NCBI RefSeq assembly: GCF_902703175.1
Contig: NZ_CACRYJ010000008.1
Location: 1 to 35,617 of the forward strand
Direction: 5' to 3'
Origin: Occultella aeris
GTDB lineage: Bacteria; Actinomycetota; Actinomycetes; Actinomycetales; Beutenbergiaceae
Length of the DNA: 35,617 bases
The position numbers and the translations under genes are program-made. Below the pieces are notes generated by a model. That model was given only the letters and a program-made list of their open reading frames with translations, made no database searches and was not told the origin of the DNA. This document shows positions 1 to 8,039 of the stretch, piece after piece; within the stretch, counting starts at the first letter, position 1, and every line of letters starts with the position of its first letter.

Positions 1-152
1 GCCCCGGGACCGCGGCGCCCCCCACCCCCCCCCCCCAACCCACTTGCGCCCCCCCCGCCCCGGGACCCGCCCCCCCCCCTCCCGGGGGGCGGGCGCGCTG
101 TTGCACCGGGCCACCCGCGCGTCCTCGCCCCGGGCCGGGGTGGCCGAAAGTG
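1..152. other. Low-complexity poly-C segment, probable contig end
   Basis: Long C homopolymers (13 or more in a row near position 24, others near 48-80) and repeated GCCCCGGGACC words fill the first ~110 bases. No convincing gene is seen; the short reading frames here are by-products of the composition. The segment lies just past the 3' end of the LacI gene. It may be a real GC-rich intergenic region, but the homopolymers suggest low-quality sequence at an assembly end. Confidence 0.6.
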
Positions 153-1262
153 CTAGGCGGGTCGTGGGTGGGGGCCGCAGCTGTCCCGGAGCAGGACCTC
201 GACCGGCAGGACCCGGGTGGTCGGCTCAGTCATCGGCTCGTTCAGTCGGTGCAGCACCTGCGCCACCGCGAGCCGTCCGAGCTCGACCATCGGCTGCCGG
301 ACCGTGGTCAGCCGCGGGCTGGACACGTTGCTCGCCTCGATCCCGTCGAACCCCGTGACGGCCAGATCCTGCGGTACCCGGACACCGGCCGCCGTGAGCT
401 CGTCGAGGACGCCGAGCGCGCTCTGGTCGTTCGCGCAGACGAGTCCGTCCAGGTCGTCGAGCAGCCCCTCGGCGAGCAGTCGCCGGCCGGTCTCGCGGCC
501 ACCGGCCCGGGTGAAGTCGCAGCGCGCGACCGGGCGTTCCGGAACGCCTAGCCCGGCGAGCAGCATGGCCTCGGTGAAGCCCTCGAACCGGGTCTGGGCA
601 TCGGGTGAGTCCTCGGGCCCGCCGACGAACTCCAGCCGGGTGAGCCGATGATCGTCGATCAGGTGGTCGGTGAGCGCGACCATGCCGCCGTGGTTGTTCG
701 CGGTGACGTGGTCGTAGACGTCGCCCTCGCGCGGCCCGGCGACCACGACGACCGGCAGCCGGCGGGCGATGTGCGCGAGCTGGTCGGCATCGATCGCCCG
801 GGCCAGGGTGACGAGGCCGTCCACCCGTCCGGCCAGCCCTTCCACGACGTTGTGCGCGGCGGCACCTCGCGGGACCGCGATCATCACCGCGAACCCGTGC
901 CGCCACGCTTCGATCTCGGTGCCGCGGACAACCTCGGCGATGTAGAGGTCACTGCCGGTATCCACGTGGGTGTCAGCGTCCACCCGCACCCGGACCGGCG
1001 GTCCGCTCTCGAGTCGGCGAGCGTCTACCCGGGCGACGTCGTCGAAGCTGGGGAAGCACACGCCGATGGTGCCGGTGCGGCGTGCGGCCAGGCCGCGTGC
1101 GCTGCCCGAGGGCACGTAGCCGAGCTCCAGGACCACCTCCCGGACGCGTTCGCGGGTGGTCTCCCGGACGGCGGCGGGGTTGCGGAAGTAGCGCGAGACG
1201 GTCGCGATGGACACGCCCGCCATCTCGGCGACGTCGTAGACCGTCGGGGTCTTCTCCACCAT
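153..1262 (-). CDS. LacI-family transcriptional regulator
   Basis: 369 aa, the usual LacI length. The N-terminal helix-turn-helix (about residues 7-30, TVYDVAEMAGVSIATVSRYF) is followed by the hinge region with the conserved VPSGSARGLA stretch. A periplasmic-binding-protein-like sensor domain fills the rest (GTIGVCFP start, VTGFDGIEAS near residue 305, LTTVRQP near 318). Such proteins repress carbohydrate genes and release DNA on sugar binding. The target is unknown because the downstream side is the window edge. A TATCGT -10-like element lies at 1316-1311. The ATG at 1262 starts just before the HTH. Confidence 0.9.
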   Translation of the reverse strand: MVEKTPTVYDVAEMAGVSIATVSRYFRNPAAVRETTRERVREVVLELGYVPSGSARGLAARRTGTIGVCFPSFDDVARVDARRLESGPPVRVRVDADTHVDTGSDLYIAEVVRGTEIEAWRHGFAVMIAVPRGAAAHNVVEGLAGRVDGLVTLARAIDADQLAHIARRLPVVVVAGPREGDVYDHVTANNHGGMVALTDHLIDDHRLTRLEFVGGPEDSPDAQTRFEGFTEAMLLAGLGVPERPVARCDFTRAGGRETGRRLLAEGLLDDLDGLVCANDQSALGVLDELTAAGVRVPQDLAVTGFDGIEASNVSSPRLTTVRQPMVELGRLAVAQVLHRLNEPMTEPTTRVLPVEVLLRDSCGPHPRPA

Positions 1263-1355
1263 CGGGCACCATCACCCCCTCAGCCAGGACACGGGCACCG
1301 CGGCCATTTGACGATAGCGCGGTGCCCGGTCCCTGCGTGCCCGACGGCACTCGGC

Positions 1356-2015
1356 TCAGGAGTGATCAGCCAGCTTGGAGGTGTTCTGCGCGGTCTTGAT
1401 CGTCGCGACCGCGAACTCCAGACCCACCCGCACCAGGAGCAGCGTGATGAACCCGGGGATCCAGCCGAACAGCAGCGTGAGGACGCCGAGGACCACCCCG
1501 GCGCCGCCGTCGTCGTCGTAGAAGCCGCCGTAGGGGTCGAAGTTGAAGGCCGACACCACGGCGCCGAGCCAGCCGAGCGCGATGACGACGATCGCGAGGA
1601 TGAACAGGACCTTCGCGAAGCGCAGCGTGATGTAGTGGGAGAAGCTCAGGTCGAACAGTGACGCGAAGAATCCGGGAGTGCGCTGCGGCGGTGCGCCCCA
1701 CTGGGCCGCGGCCACGGCCGGGGTCTGGCCGTACGCCTGTCCTTGGCCGTAGGCCTGGCCCGGGCCCTGGTACTGGCCGTAGGCACCCGTCTGCCCAGTC
1801 GGGGCTCCCTGAGGTGAGAACTGCTGACCGCTCTGCCCCGGCTGGGCGGGCGGCTGCTGGGCAGGCGGCTGCTGGGCAGGCTGACCATACGACTGCTGGC
1901 TTGGATCACGGTGCTGGGGCGGCGAGCCGGCCGGCGACTGCTGTCCGGCCTGACCCGGTTGTTCGTCCGGCTGCTCGCCGGGCTGCTCGAATCCGTTCGG
2001 TGGCTGCTGCGACAT
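1356..2015 (-). CDS. DUF4282 domain membrane protein with Gln/Pro-rich N-terminus
   Basis: 219 aa. Residues 1-115 are low complexity (Q, P, G and A, with PAQQPPAQ and GQAYGQ repeats) and probably disordered and cytoplasmic. The C-terminal half carries two hydrophobic segments (about 133-157 and 172-197) starting with FFASLFDLSFSHYITLRFAK, typical of DUF4282. An acidic glycine loop (YDDDGGAG) separates the helices. Function is unknown; it may be a membrane scaffold. A GGGGAT Shine-Dalgarno precedes the ATG at 2015. It lies downstream of the heat-shock operon on the same strand, 206 bases after hspR, behind a large inverted repeat. Confidence 0.8.
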   Translation of the reverse strand: MSQQPPNGFEQPGEQPDEQPGQAGQQSPAGSPPQHRDPSQQSYGQPAQQPPAQQPPAQPGQSGQQFSPQGAPTGQTGAYGQYQGPGQAYGQGQAYGQTPAVAAAQWGAPPQRTPGFFASLFDLSFSHYITLRFAKVLFILAIVVIALGWLGAVVSAFNFDPYGGFYDDDGGAGVVLGVLTLLFGWIPGFITLLLVRVGLEFAVATIKTAQNTSKLADHS

Positions 2016-2110
2016 CTCAGATCCCCTTCGGCTCGCCCCGACCCTTGGCGGATCGGAGGCATCACGCTCACGCTAGCGACGTGCTCGCCCGCCCGCCGCT
2101 CGAGGGGAGA

Positions 2111-2191
2111 ATCCCATCCCAACCTACGCGGGGCGAAACCGGACGCTCCGTCCGAAACCGAACGCCGTGAGGTTCCGGTCTGGGATGGGAT
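2111..2191 (-). repeat. Long-range 11-bp inverted repeat with internal hairpin
   Basis: ATCCCATCCCA (2111-2121) is perfectly complementary to TGGGATGGGAT (2181-2191). Inside lie ACCGGA (2138-2143) against TCCGGT (2174-2179), and a separate GGACG-CTC-CGTCC hairpin (2141-2153) that competes with the ACCGGA arm. It sits between hspR and the DUF4282 gene, both read leftwards. It could be a transcription terminator for the dnaK operon or a structured leader for the DUF4282 gene. No T-run follows on the minus strand. Confidence 0.5.
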
Positions 2192-2221
2192 GTCAGTGTC
2201 GGGCACGAGGCCCGCTCTCGC

Positions 2222-2638
2222 TCAGCGGCGCGGCGGCTGCCAGACCACGAGCGCACCCGCGGACGAGCGCACGCGGCGCAACCGGGTGCCCAGCGGCACC
2301 GCGACGACGTCGCCGCCGGGGCTGGCATGGAACACCCGCCGGCCACCGCCAAGGAGCTGGTTCAGACGGCCCACCTCGCCCTCGAGCCGCTCGTTCTCCG
2401 CGGCGAGCTCGAGGATCCGCTTGATGCCGGCGAGGTTGATGCCCTCCTCCTGGGAGAGCCGCTGCACCTCGCGCAGCACGTCGACGTCGCGCTGGGAGTA
2501 CCGGCGGCCCCGCCCGCTCGTGCGGCGCGGGACCACCAGGCCCAGCCGGTCGTACTGACGCAACGTCTGCGGGTGCATCCCGGCGGCCTCGGCCGCGATC
2601 GAGATCGCCAGTACCGGTGCGTCATACGTCGCGGCCAT
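2222..2638 (-). CDS. hspR: HspR, MerR-family heat-shock repressor
   Basis: 138 aa. A MerR-type winged helix occupies about residues 9-80 (AAEAAGMHPQTLRQYDRLGL, then SGRGRRYSQRDVDVLREVQ), followed by a short coiled coil (AAENERLEGEVGRLNQLL). HspR binds HAIR inverted repeats and represses its own operon. DnaK acts as co-repressor in the studied actinomycetes, so titration of DnaK by misfolded protein induces the genes. It is last in the operon, 6 bases after dnaJ. The HAIR upstream of dnaK is the expected target. Confidence 0.95.
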   Translation of the reverse strand: MAATYDAPVLAISIAAEAAGMHPQTLRQYDRLGLVVPRRTSGRGRRYSQRDVDVLREVQRLSQEEGINLAGIKRILELAAENERLEGEVGRLNQLLGGGRRVFHASPGGDVVAVPLGTRLRRVRSSAGALVVWQPPRR

Positions 2639-2644
2639 GACCGA

Positions 2645-3652
2645 TCAGCTCCTGGCTGCTGCGGCGAGCCCGGCCCTCGGGTCGGTACCGTCGCTGGCCG
2701 CCTCGAACTGTTCGAGGGCGGCCCGAGCGTCCTTGTTGAGGTTGCGCGGGACGGCGACCTCGAGGGTGACGATCAGGTCACCGGTGCCATTCTTCGTGGC
2801 CACCCCCTTGCCCTTGGCGCGCAGCCGCGCGCCGGACTGGGTGCCTGCCGGGACCTTCAGCTTCACGGAGGACCCGTCCAGCGTGGGCACTGTGATGGTG
2901 GCTCCGTTGACGGCCTCCGGGAACGTGATCGGCACCGTGATGGTCAGGTTGCGCCCGTTGATGCCGAACACCGGGTGCGGCTCGACGCGCACGGTCACCA
3001 CCAGGTCGCCGGGGCTGCCGCCGTTGATGGAGGCCTGCCCCTTGCCGGCCAGACGGATCTTCTGGCCGTCGGTGACACCCGCTGGGATCCGCACGTTCAT
3101 CGACCTGCCGCCGTCGATGGTCAGGGACACCGTGGCGCCCTGCACCGCCGTGCGGAACGGCAGCGAGGCGGACGTGGTGATGTCCCCACCCTTCTGCGGG
3201 GCTCGGAATCCTGCGCCCGCGCCGCCCGGCATGCCGCCGCCGAACAGGCCACCGAGGATGTCCTCGAAGCCCCCGCCGGGCATGCCGCCACCGTCGGTCG
3301 AGTACCTCACCCGGGTGCCGCCACCAGGAGCTCCCTGGTTGAACATGCCCCCGAAGAGATCCTCGAAGCCGCCGGTGTTCGCGCCTCCGGCGCCGGAGGC
3401 GAACCGCGGTCCGCCTCCGGCCATGGCCCGCAGCGCGTCGTACTGCTTGCGCTGCTCAGCGTCGGAGAGCACACCGTAGGCCTCGCCGATCTCCTTGAAC
3501 TTCGCCTCGGCCTTGGTGTCACCTGGGTTCTGGTCCGGGTGCCAGGTGCGGGCGAGCTTGCGGTAGGCCTTCTTGACCTCGGCGGCGTCGGCATCCTTGG
3601 ACACGCCGAGCATCTTGTAGAAGTCCTTCTCGAGCCAGTCCTGTCCGGTCAT
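2645..3652 (-). CDS. dnaJ: DnaJ-type co-chaperone lacking the zinc finger
   Basis: 335 aa. The J-domain (about residues 9-72) carries HPD at 38-40, needed to stimulate DnaK ATP hydrolysis. A G/F/M-rich linker (about 78-150) leads to two beta-rich substrate-binding domains (about 155-310). The four CxxCxGxG motifs of class A DnaJ are absent and the protein has no cysteine at all, so it is class B (CbpA-like). The [17 protein letters not shown] start is typical of actinomycete operon DnaJ. It sits 25 bases after grpE. Confidence 0.93.
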   Translation of the reverse strand: MTGQDWLEKDFYKMLGVSKDADAAEVKKAYRKLARTWHPDQNPGDTKAEAKFKEIGEAYGVLSDAEQRKQYDALRAMAGGGPRFASGAGGANTGGFEDLFGGMFNQGAPGGGTRVRYSTDGGGMPGGGFEDILGGLFGGGMPGGAGAGFRAPQKGGDITTSASLPFRTAVQGATVSLTIDGGRSMNVRIPAGVTDGQKIRLAGKGQASINGGSPGDLVVTVRVEPHPVFGINGRNLTITVPITFPEAVNGATITVPTLDGSSVKLKVPAGTQSGARLRAKGKGVATKNGTGDLIVTLEVAVPRNLNKDARAALEQFEAASDGTDPRAGLAAAARS

Positions 3653-3677
3653 GCCTCACCTCCTCGATCGTGTGCTG

Positions 3678-4313
3678 TCATTCTGGGCCGGTGACCCCAA
3701 CCCGCGCGGGGCGGATGATGACGTCACCGGCACGGTAGCCCGGCTGGAGCACGGTGGTGATGGTGTCCACCGTGACGTCCGGGCTCTGGTTGTGCATGAG
3801 GGCCTCGTGCACGTTGGGGTCGAACGCCTCCCCCTCCGCGCCGAACCGTTCCATCCCGAATCGGGTGGTCAGCGTCGTCTCGAGCTTGTCCGCGATGGAC
3901 GCGAACGGGCCTTCGAGCGCCTGGTGCTGACGGGCCGCGGCGATGTCGTCGAGCACCGGGATCAGTGCCTCGATGACGGAGTGCGTGCCGCGGGTCTTCT
4001 CGGCCTCGGCCTCGGCGCGGGACCGCTTGACGAAGTTGTTGAACCTCTGGTCCAGGTTGTACAGGTCCGCCTTGCCGCGGGCCACCTGGTCGGCGAGGTC
4101 CAACGCCTCGGCCTTCGCCTTGGCGAGCTCGTCGTCGTCGCCCGACGGCGCGGCGTCGCCCTCGGCGACCGGCTCGGCAGGCGCGGTGTCCGCCTGGGCG
4201 GCACCGCCGTCGGGCTCGACGGCGGCGCCTGCATCGCTACGGACCTCACCCGTGTTCGGGTCGAGTCGCCGCTTGTCGCGGATGACCGGTTCGGACTCGT
4301 TCTCGGGCGTCAC
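3678..4313 (-). CDS. grpE: GrpE nucleotide exchange factor
   Basis: 211 aa. The N-terminal ~60 residues are acidic and disordered. A long helix (about 62-105) precedes the compact wing (about 135-205) with [12 protein letters not shown] and the closing [16 protein letters not shown], which are GrpE signatures. It releases ADP from DnaK. The start is GTG at 4313, overlapping the dnaK stop as GTGA (4313-4310), so translation is probably coupled. Confidence 0.95.
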   Translation of the reverse strand: MTPENESEPVIRDKRRLDPNTGEVRSDAGAAVEPDGGAAQADTAPAEPVAEGDAAPSGDDDELAKAKAEALDLADQVARGKADLYNLDQRFNNFVKRSRAEAEAEKTRGTHSVIEALIPVLDDIAAARQHQALEGPFASIADKLETTLTTRFGMERFGAEGEAFDPNVHEALMHNQSPDVTVDTITTVLQPGYRAGDVIIRPARVGVTGPE

Positions 4314-6175
4314 TTGTTCTCTTCCTCGTCCACGATCTCGGCGTCGACGATGTCGTCCTCGTCGGCGGCCGGGGCCGTCTCCTCGGCGGCCGGCGCACCC
4401 TCGCCCGGGGCGGGGGCAGCGTCGGGCTGGGCGTAGAGCGCCTCGCCGATCTTCTGGCTCACGGCGGCGAGCTCGGTCTGGGCCGTCTTGACGGCCTCGA
4501 TGTCCTCACCCGCGAGCGCCGTCTTGAGCTTGTCGACGGCGGCGCGCACCTCGGTGGCGACGTCCTCCGGCAGCTTCTCGGCGTTGTCGGTGAGGAGCTT
4601 CTCGGTCGAGTAGGCGAGCTGTTCCGCGGTGTTGCGGGTCTCGGCCTCCTCGCGACGGGCAGCGTCCTCGGCGGCGTGCGCCTCGGCCTCCTTGATCATC
4701 CGGTCGATCTCCTCCTTGGGGAGGGCGGAGCCACCGGTGATCGTCATCGACTGCTCCGCGTTCGTGCCGCGATCCTTGGCGGACACGTGCACGATGCCGT
4801 TCGCGTCGATGTCGAAGGTGACCTCGATCTGCGGGACGCCACGGGGAGCCGGGGCGATCCCGGTCAACTCGAAGGTGCCCAGCGGCTTGTTGTCCTTGAC
4901 GAAGTCACGCTCGCCCTGGAAAACCTGGATGAGCACGCTCGGCTGGTTGTCCTCGGCGGTGGAGAACACCGCGGAGCCCTTGGTCGGGATGGCCGTGTTG
5001 CGCTCGATCATGTTGGTCATCACGCCGCCCTTGGTCTCGATGCCGAGGGACAGCGGGGTGACGTCGATGAGCAGCACATCGGTGCGCTCACCCTGGAGCA
5101 CGCCGGCCTGCAGCGCGGCACCGACGGCGACGACCTCGTCCGGGTTGACGCCCTTGTTGGGCTCCTTGCCACCGGTCAGCTCCTTGACCACCTCGGTCAC
5201 GGCGGGCATCCGGGTGGAACCGCCGACCAGCACCACGTGGTCGATCTCGGACAGGCTGATGCCGGCGTCCTTGATGACGTTGTGGAACGGCTCCTTGGTG
5301 CGGTCGAGCAGGTCCGAGGTCATCTGCTGGAACTGGGCCCGGGTGAGCTTCTCGTCCAGGTGGATCGGCCCGTTCTCGGACATCGACAGGTACTGCAGCG
5401 AGATGTTCGTGCTGGTGGCCGAGGAGAGTTCCTTCTTGGCCTGCTCGGCGGCCTCACGAAGGCGCTGGACGGCGATCTTGTCCTTGGCCAGGTCCACGCC
5501 GGAGCTGTTCTTGACCTGCGTCACCAGCCAGTCGACGATCCGCTGGTCCCAGTCGTCGCCACCGAGGCGGTTGTCACCGTTGGTGGCGCGCACCTGGATG
5601 GTGGAGAAGCCGTCGTCGTCCTTGCCCACCTCGAGCAGGGACACGTCGAACGTGCCGCCACCGAGGTCGAAGACCAGGATGAGCTCGTCCTCCTTGCCCT
5701 TCTCCAGCCCGTAGGCCAGGGCGGCCGCGGTGGGCTCGTTGATGATGCGCTGCACGTTCAGCCCGGCGATCTGCCCGGCGTCCTTGGTGGCCTGGCGCTC
5801 GGCGTCGTTGAAGTACGCCGGCACGGTGATCACCGCGTCGGTGACGGGCTCACCGAGGTAGGCCTCGGCGTCCTTCTTCAGCTTGCCGAGCACCCGCGCG
5901 GAGATCTCCTGCGCGGTGTACTTCTTGTCGTCGATGGAGACGGACCAGTCCGTGCCCATGTGCCGCTTCACCGACGCGACCGTACGGTCCACGTTGGTGA
6001 CGGCCTGGCGCTTGGCCACCTCGCCGACGAGTACCTCGCCGGTCTTGCTGAATGCCACCACGGACGGCGTGGTGCGCGCGCCCTCGGCGTTGGCGATGAC
6101 GGTGGGCTCGCCACCCTCCAGAACGGCGACCACGGAGTTGGTGGTGCCCAGGTCGATTCCGACCGATCGTGCCAT
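4310..6175 (-). CDS. dnaK: Chaperone DnaK (Hsp70)
   Basis: 621 aa from the ATG at 6175; upstream in-frame codons are rejected because AAGGAG (6190-6185) lies 9 bases before this start. The ATPase domain (about 1-360) shows [21 protein letters not shown] and [10 protein letters not shown]. The linker [15 protein letters not shown] follows, then the beta-sandwich and helical lid, ending in an acidic EEENK tail. It folds nascent and stress-damaged proteins with DnaJ and GrpE, and probably serves as HspR co-repressor. It is first in the operon, behind a HAIR-controlled promoter. Confidence 0.98.
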   Translation of the reverse strand: MARSVGIDLGTTNSVVAVLEGGEPTVIANAEGARTTPSVVAFSKTGEVLVGEVAKRQAVTNVDRTVASVKRHMGTDWSVSIDDKKYTAQEISARVLGKLKKDAEAYLGEPVTDAVITVPAYFNDAERQATKDAGQIAGLNVQRIINEPTAAALAYGLEKGKEDELILVFDLGGGTFDVSLLEVGKDDDGFSTIQVRATNGDNRLGGDDWDQRIVDWLVTQVKNSSGVDLAKDKIAVQRLREAAEQAKKELSSATSTNISLQYLSMSENGPIHLDEKLTRAQFQQMTSDLLDRTKEPFHNVIKDAGISLSEIDHVVLVGGSTRMPAVTEVVKELTGGKEPNKGVNPDEVVAVGAALQAGVLQGERTDVLLIDVTPLSLGIETKGGVMTNMIERNTAIPTKGSAVFSTAEDNQPSVLIQVFQGERDFVKDNKPLGTFELTGIAPAPRGVPQIEVTFDIDANGIVHVSAKDRGTNAEQSMTITGGSALPKEEIDRMIKEAEAHAAEDAARREEAETRNTAEQLAYSTEKLLTDNAEKLPEDVATEVRAAVDKLKTALAGEDIEAVKTAQTELAAVSQKIGEALYAQPDAAPAPGEGAPAAEETAPAADEDDIVDAEIVDEEENK

Positions 6176-6222
6176 GTTCGTGTGCTCCTTCCGGGCCGCC
6201 CCGGTGGGTACGACCACATCTG

Positions 6223-6243
6223 CTTGAGTCTTCCGCACTCAAG
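6223..6243 (-). promoter_or_regulatory. HAIR operator (HspR binding site)
   Basis: CTTGAGT (6223-6229), a 7-base spacer and ACTCAAG (6237-6243) form a perfect inverted repeat identical to the actinomycete HAIR consensus. It covers the predicted -10 and start of the dnaK promoter, so bound HspR would block RNA polymerase. Confidence 0.93.
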
Positions 6244-6269
6244 TTTCCTCGCCGGCCCGAGGTTGTCAA
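6241..6269 (-). promoter_or_regulatory. Vegetative-type promoter of the dnaK operon
   Basis: On the minus strand TTGACA (6269-6264) is followed after 17 bases by AAACTT (6246-6241). The -35 is a perfect sigma-A box; the -10 keeps only A at position 2 and the final T. The -10 overlaps the HAIR, consistent with repression. The predicted start is near 6234, giving a leader of about 60 bases. Confidence 0.6.
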
Positions 6270-6284
6270 ACCAGCGTGGCAAGA

Positions 6285-6305
6285 CTTGAGTCTGTATGGC
6301 TCAAC
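6285..6305 (-). promoter_or_regulatory. Second, imperfect HAIR-like site
   Basis: CTTGAGT (6285-6291), 7 bases, then GCTCAAC (6299-6305), which matches the ACTCAAG arm at 5 of 7 positions. It lies just upstream of the -35 box, 62 bp from the first HAIR. It may be a weaker auxiliary HspR site. Confidence 0.6.
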
Positions 6306-6556
6306 TATGAGTATCGTCGGAGTATTCCCGTCCGGATCTGGGACACTCCGCCCGACCCCGCGCCGCCGCCCCCGCGAGCTGGCAGGAGTCTCATCGGTCT
6401 GACAGCGGCTCCGCATCGGTCAGTGGAGCTTGACATCCGTCTCACCGGCGATCAGCCGCGACGAGGCAGGGATCAGGACGCCGCCCGTCCCTCAACCGGA
6501 TCCTCAAGCCGGGAGGGAGCCGCGGACGTTCCGCCCACGGCTGCCGCCGGAGATGG
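6306..6556. other. Intergenic region between the synthetase gene and the dnaK promoter
   Basis: No gene is supported here. The only clear structure is an imperfect 32-base dyad at 6318-6349: GGAGT (6319-6323) with ACTCC (6345-6349), and TCCC (6326-6329) with GGGA (6340-6343) around a 10-base loop. It could end the upstream synthetase transcript or be part of the dnaK control region. There is no T-tract. Confidence 0.4.
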
Positions 6557-7858
6557 CTACGGGGAGAGTCGGTTGAGGTCGCGTGGGAAGAGCGTGACCT
6601 CGCGAATGTTGGCCGCTTCCACGAGTCTGGCAGTCCAGCGCTCCAAGCCGATTGCGAAGCCGCCGTGCGGTGGCATGCCATGGGCGAAGGTCTGGAGATA
6701 GGCGGCGTACGCCGTCGGGGACTCTCCGCGGGCCTCGATCGCGGCCACGTAGTCGCTGTACTTGTGCAGGCGTTGCCCGCCGGTCACGAGCTCGACGCCG
6801 CGGAAGAGCAGATCGAAGCTGTTGCTCCACGTCGGGTCGTCGGGTTGCGGATGCGTGTAGAAAGGCCGCTTGCGCATGGGGTAGCCCTCGACGGCGAGGA
6901 TGTCGCTTTCCAGGTGCTGCTTTGCCCACGCGCCGAGGACGCGCTCGTGCTCGGGCGCGAGGTCGGGTTCGTCGGCAGGCGCGCCGACCTTCGCGAGAGC
7001 GTCCCGAAAGTGGATGACGGGAATCTCTGCCGGTATCGAGGGGAGCTCCACATTGAACCGCTCCATCGCCGGACCGGCGTACTCCTCGATTCCAGCGACC
7101 ATGCCGACGAGGACGTCACGCAGCACGGCTAGTACATCGCGGTGGTCGCGGACGAATCCGAGTTCGACGTCGAGGGAGACGTACTCGGCCAGGTGCCGCA
7201 CCGTGTCGTGGGGCTCTGCGCGGAAGACGGGTCCGACCTCGTAGACACGCTCGAAGATCCCGACCAGTTGCTGCTTGAAGAACTGGGGGCTCTGCGCGAG
7301 GTAGGCCGAGCGGCCGAAGTAGTCGACCGGGAACACGTTCGCGCCCGACTCGGTCGCCGATTCGACCAGCTTCGGAGTATGGACCTCGATGAAGCCGGCC
7401 GCGTCGAGGGTGCGACGGAACCCGCGCAGACTCGCGGCCGCGAGCTCCCACTTTGCTCGTTGGGTTGGGTGGCGCCACGTCACCGGTGCGTGGTCCAACA
7501 GGGTCGGCAGGCCGATGTTGAGCGCCGGGCGCCAAAGCTCGACCGGCGGTGTCTGTGCCGGTTCGGTGAGCAGCGTGATCGTCGGTGTGGTGATCTCGAC
7601 GCCGCCCGGCGCCTGTCCGTTGGCCGTGACGACGCCAGTGACCTGCACGGTCGTCTCCTCCGGTGGGAGGCCGCCGTCTGGCACCTCTGTGCGTTGAAGC
7701 ACGACCTGAGCCAGTCCGGAGCGGTCCCGCAGGATCAGGAAACTCACCGCGGCCAACTCGCGCCGTCGGTGGACGTGGCCCATCAGGGTCACGGTGCGGC
7801 CCGAATCAACCTCGTTGAGCTCGGCGGCAAGGGTGCGGACGGGTTGGCGTGGTCTCAT
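6557..7858 (-). CDS. aspS: Archaeal-type aspartyl-tRNA synthetase, likely aspartate-tRNA(Asn) ligase type
   Basis: 433 aa from the ATG at 7858. An N-terminal OB-fold (about 1-110) binds the anticodon. The class II catalytic core has motif 2 as VGPVFRAEPHDTVRHLAEY and motif 3 as GFAIGLERW near the end. The short length without the bacterial GAD insertion, and motif 2 in the FRAE-H-T-RH-EY form, place it with archaeal-type, often non-discriminating, AspRS. It may be a second copy beside a standard bacterial AspRS elsewhere. Longer starts run into the T-box leader and are rejected. GGAGG (7867-7863) sits 4 bases before the ATG inside a sequestering hairpin. Confidence 0.88.
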   Translation of the reverse strand: MRPRQPVRTLAAELNEVDSGRTVTLMGHVHRRRELAAVSFLILRDRSGLAQVVLQRTEVPDGGLPPEETTVQVTGVVTANGQAPGGVEITTPTITLLTEPAQTPPVELWRPALNIGLPTLLDHAPVTWRHPTQRAKWELAAASLRGFRRTLDAAGFIEVHTPKLVESATESGANVFPVDYFGRSAYLAQSPQFFKQQLVGIFERVYEVGPVFRAEPHDTVRHLAEYVSLDVELGFVRDHRDVLAVLRDVLVGMVAGIEEYAGPAMERFNVELPSIPAEIPVIHFRDALAKVGAPADEPDLAPEHERVLGAWAKQHLESDILAVEGYPMRKRPFYTHPQPDDPTWSNSFDLLFRGVELVTGGQRLHKYSDYVAAIEARGESPTAYAAYLQTFAHGMPPHGGFAIGLERWTARLVEAANIREVTLFPRDLNRLSP

Positions 7859-8030
7859 CGTTCCTCCAGGTGGCCGAAAACCCTGGAGGTGTGGGCGGGG
7901 GTCAAGTCGCGGTGCCACCACACCTTCGCCGACGTGCCGTCGACCTCTCGTCGATACGCCGTACGCGCGAGCCCCGTTCGCCGCTCCCGAAGGACTGGGC
8001 CGAGGGTCGTCACCCCTCACGGCTGCCACA
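7859..8030 (-). promoter_or_regulatory. Translational T-box riboswitch, Asp-specific, ultrashort Stem I
   Basis: Reading the minus strand, a short Stem I pairs GAGGG (8018-8014) with CCCTC (8006-8002), extended by GCC (8023-8021) with GGC (8001-7999). Its 7-base loop holds GAC (8011-8009), an aspartate codon. A UUCG-capped hairpin and CGACG-GCA-CGTCG (7942-7930) follow. The T-box is next: helix GGTGTGG (7924-7918) with CCACACC (7894-7888), the 7-base bulge TGGCACC (7917-7911), and helix GCG (7910-7908) with CGC (7897-7895). This is the canonical anti-sequestrator fold. TGGC complements a GCCA acceptor end, as expected for tRNA-Asp. The sequestrator (7889-7863) shares two bases with the anti-sequestrator. 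A TANNNT -10-like TAGCCT lies at 8039-8034. Confidence 0.85.
7863..7889 (-). promoter_or_regulatory. Ribosome-binding-site sequestrator hairpin of the T-box
   Basis: CCTCCAGG (7889-7882) pairs perfectly with CCTGGAGG (7870-7863) across an 11-base loop. The 3' arm contains the GGAGG Shine-Dalgarno of the synthetase. No U-tract follows, so control should act on translation initiation rather than transcription termination. Confidence 0.85.
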
Positions 8031-8039
8031 ACGAGGCTA

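Noticed and set aside
4676-6289. 537-codon open frame opposite dnaK
   Set aside because: It is the antisense shadow of a highly biased GC-rich gene. The protein has no family features and dnaK on the other strand is certain.
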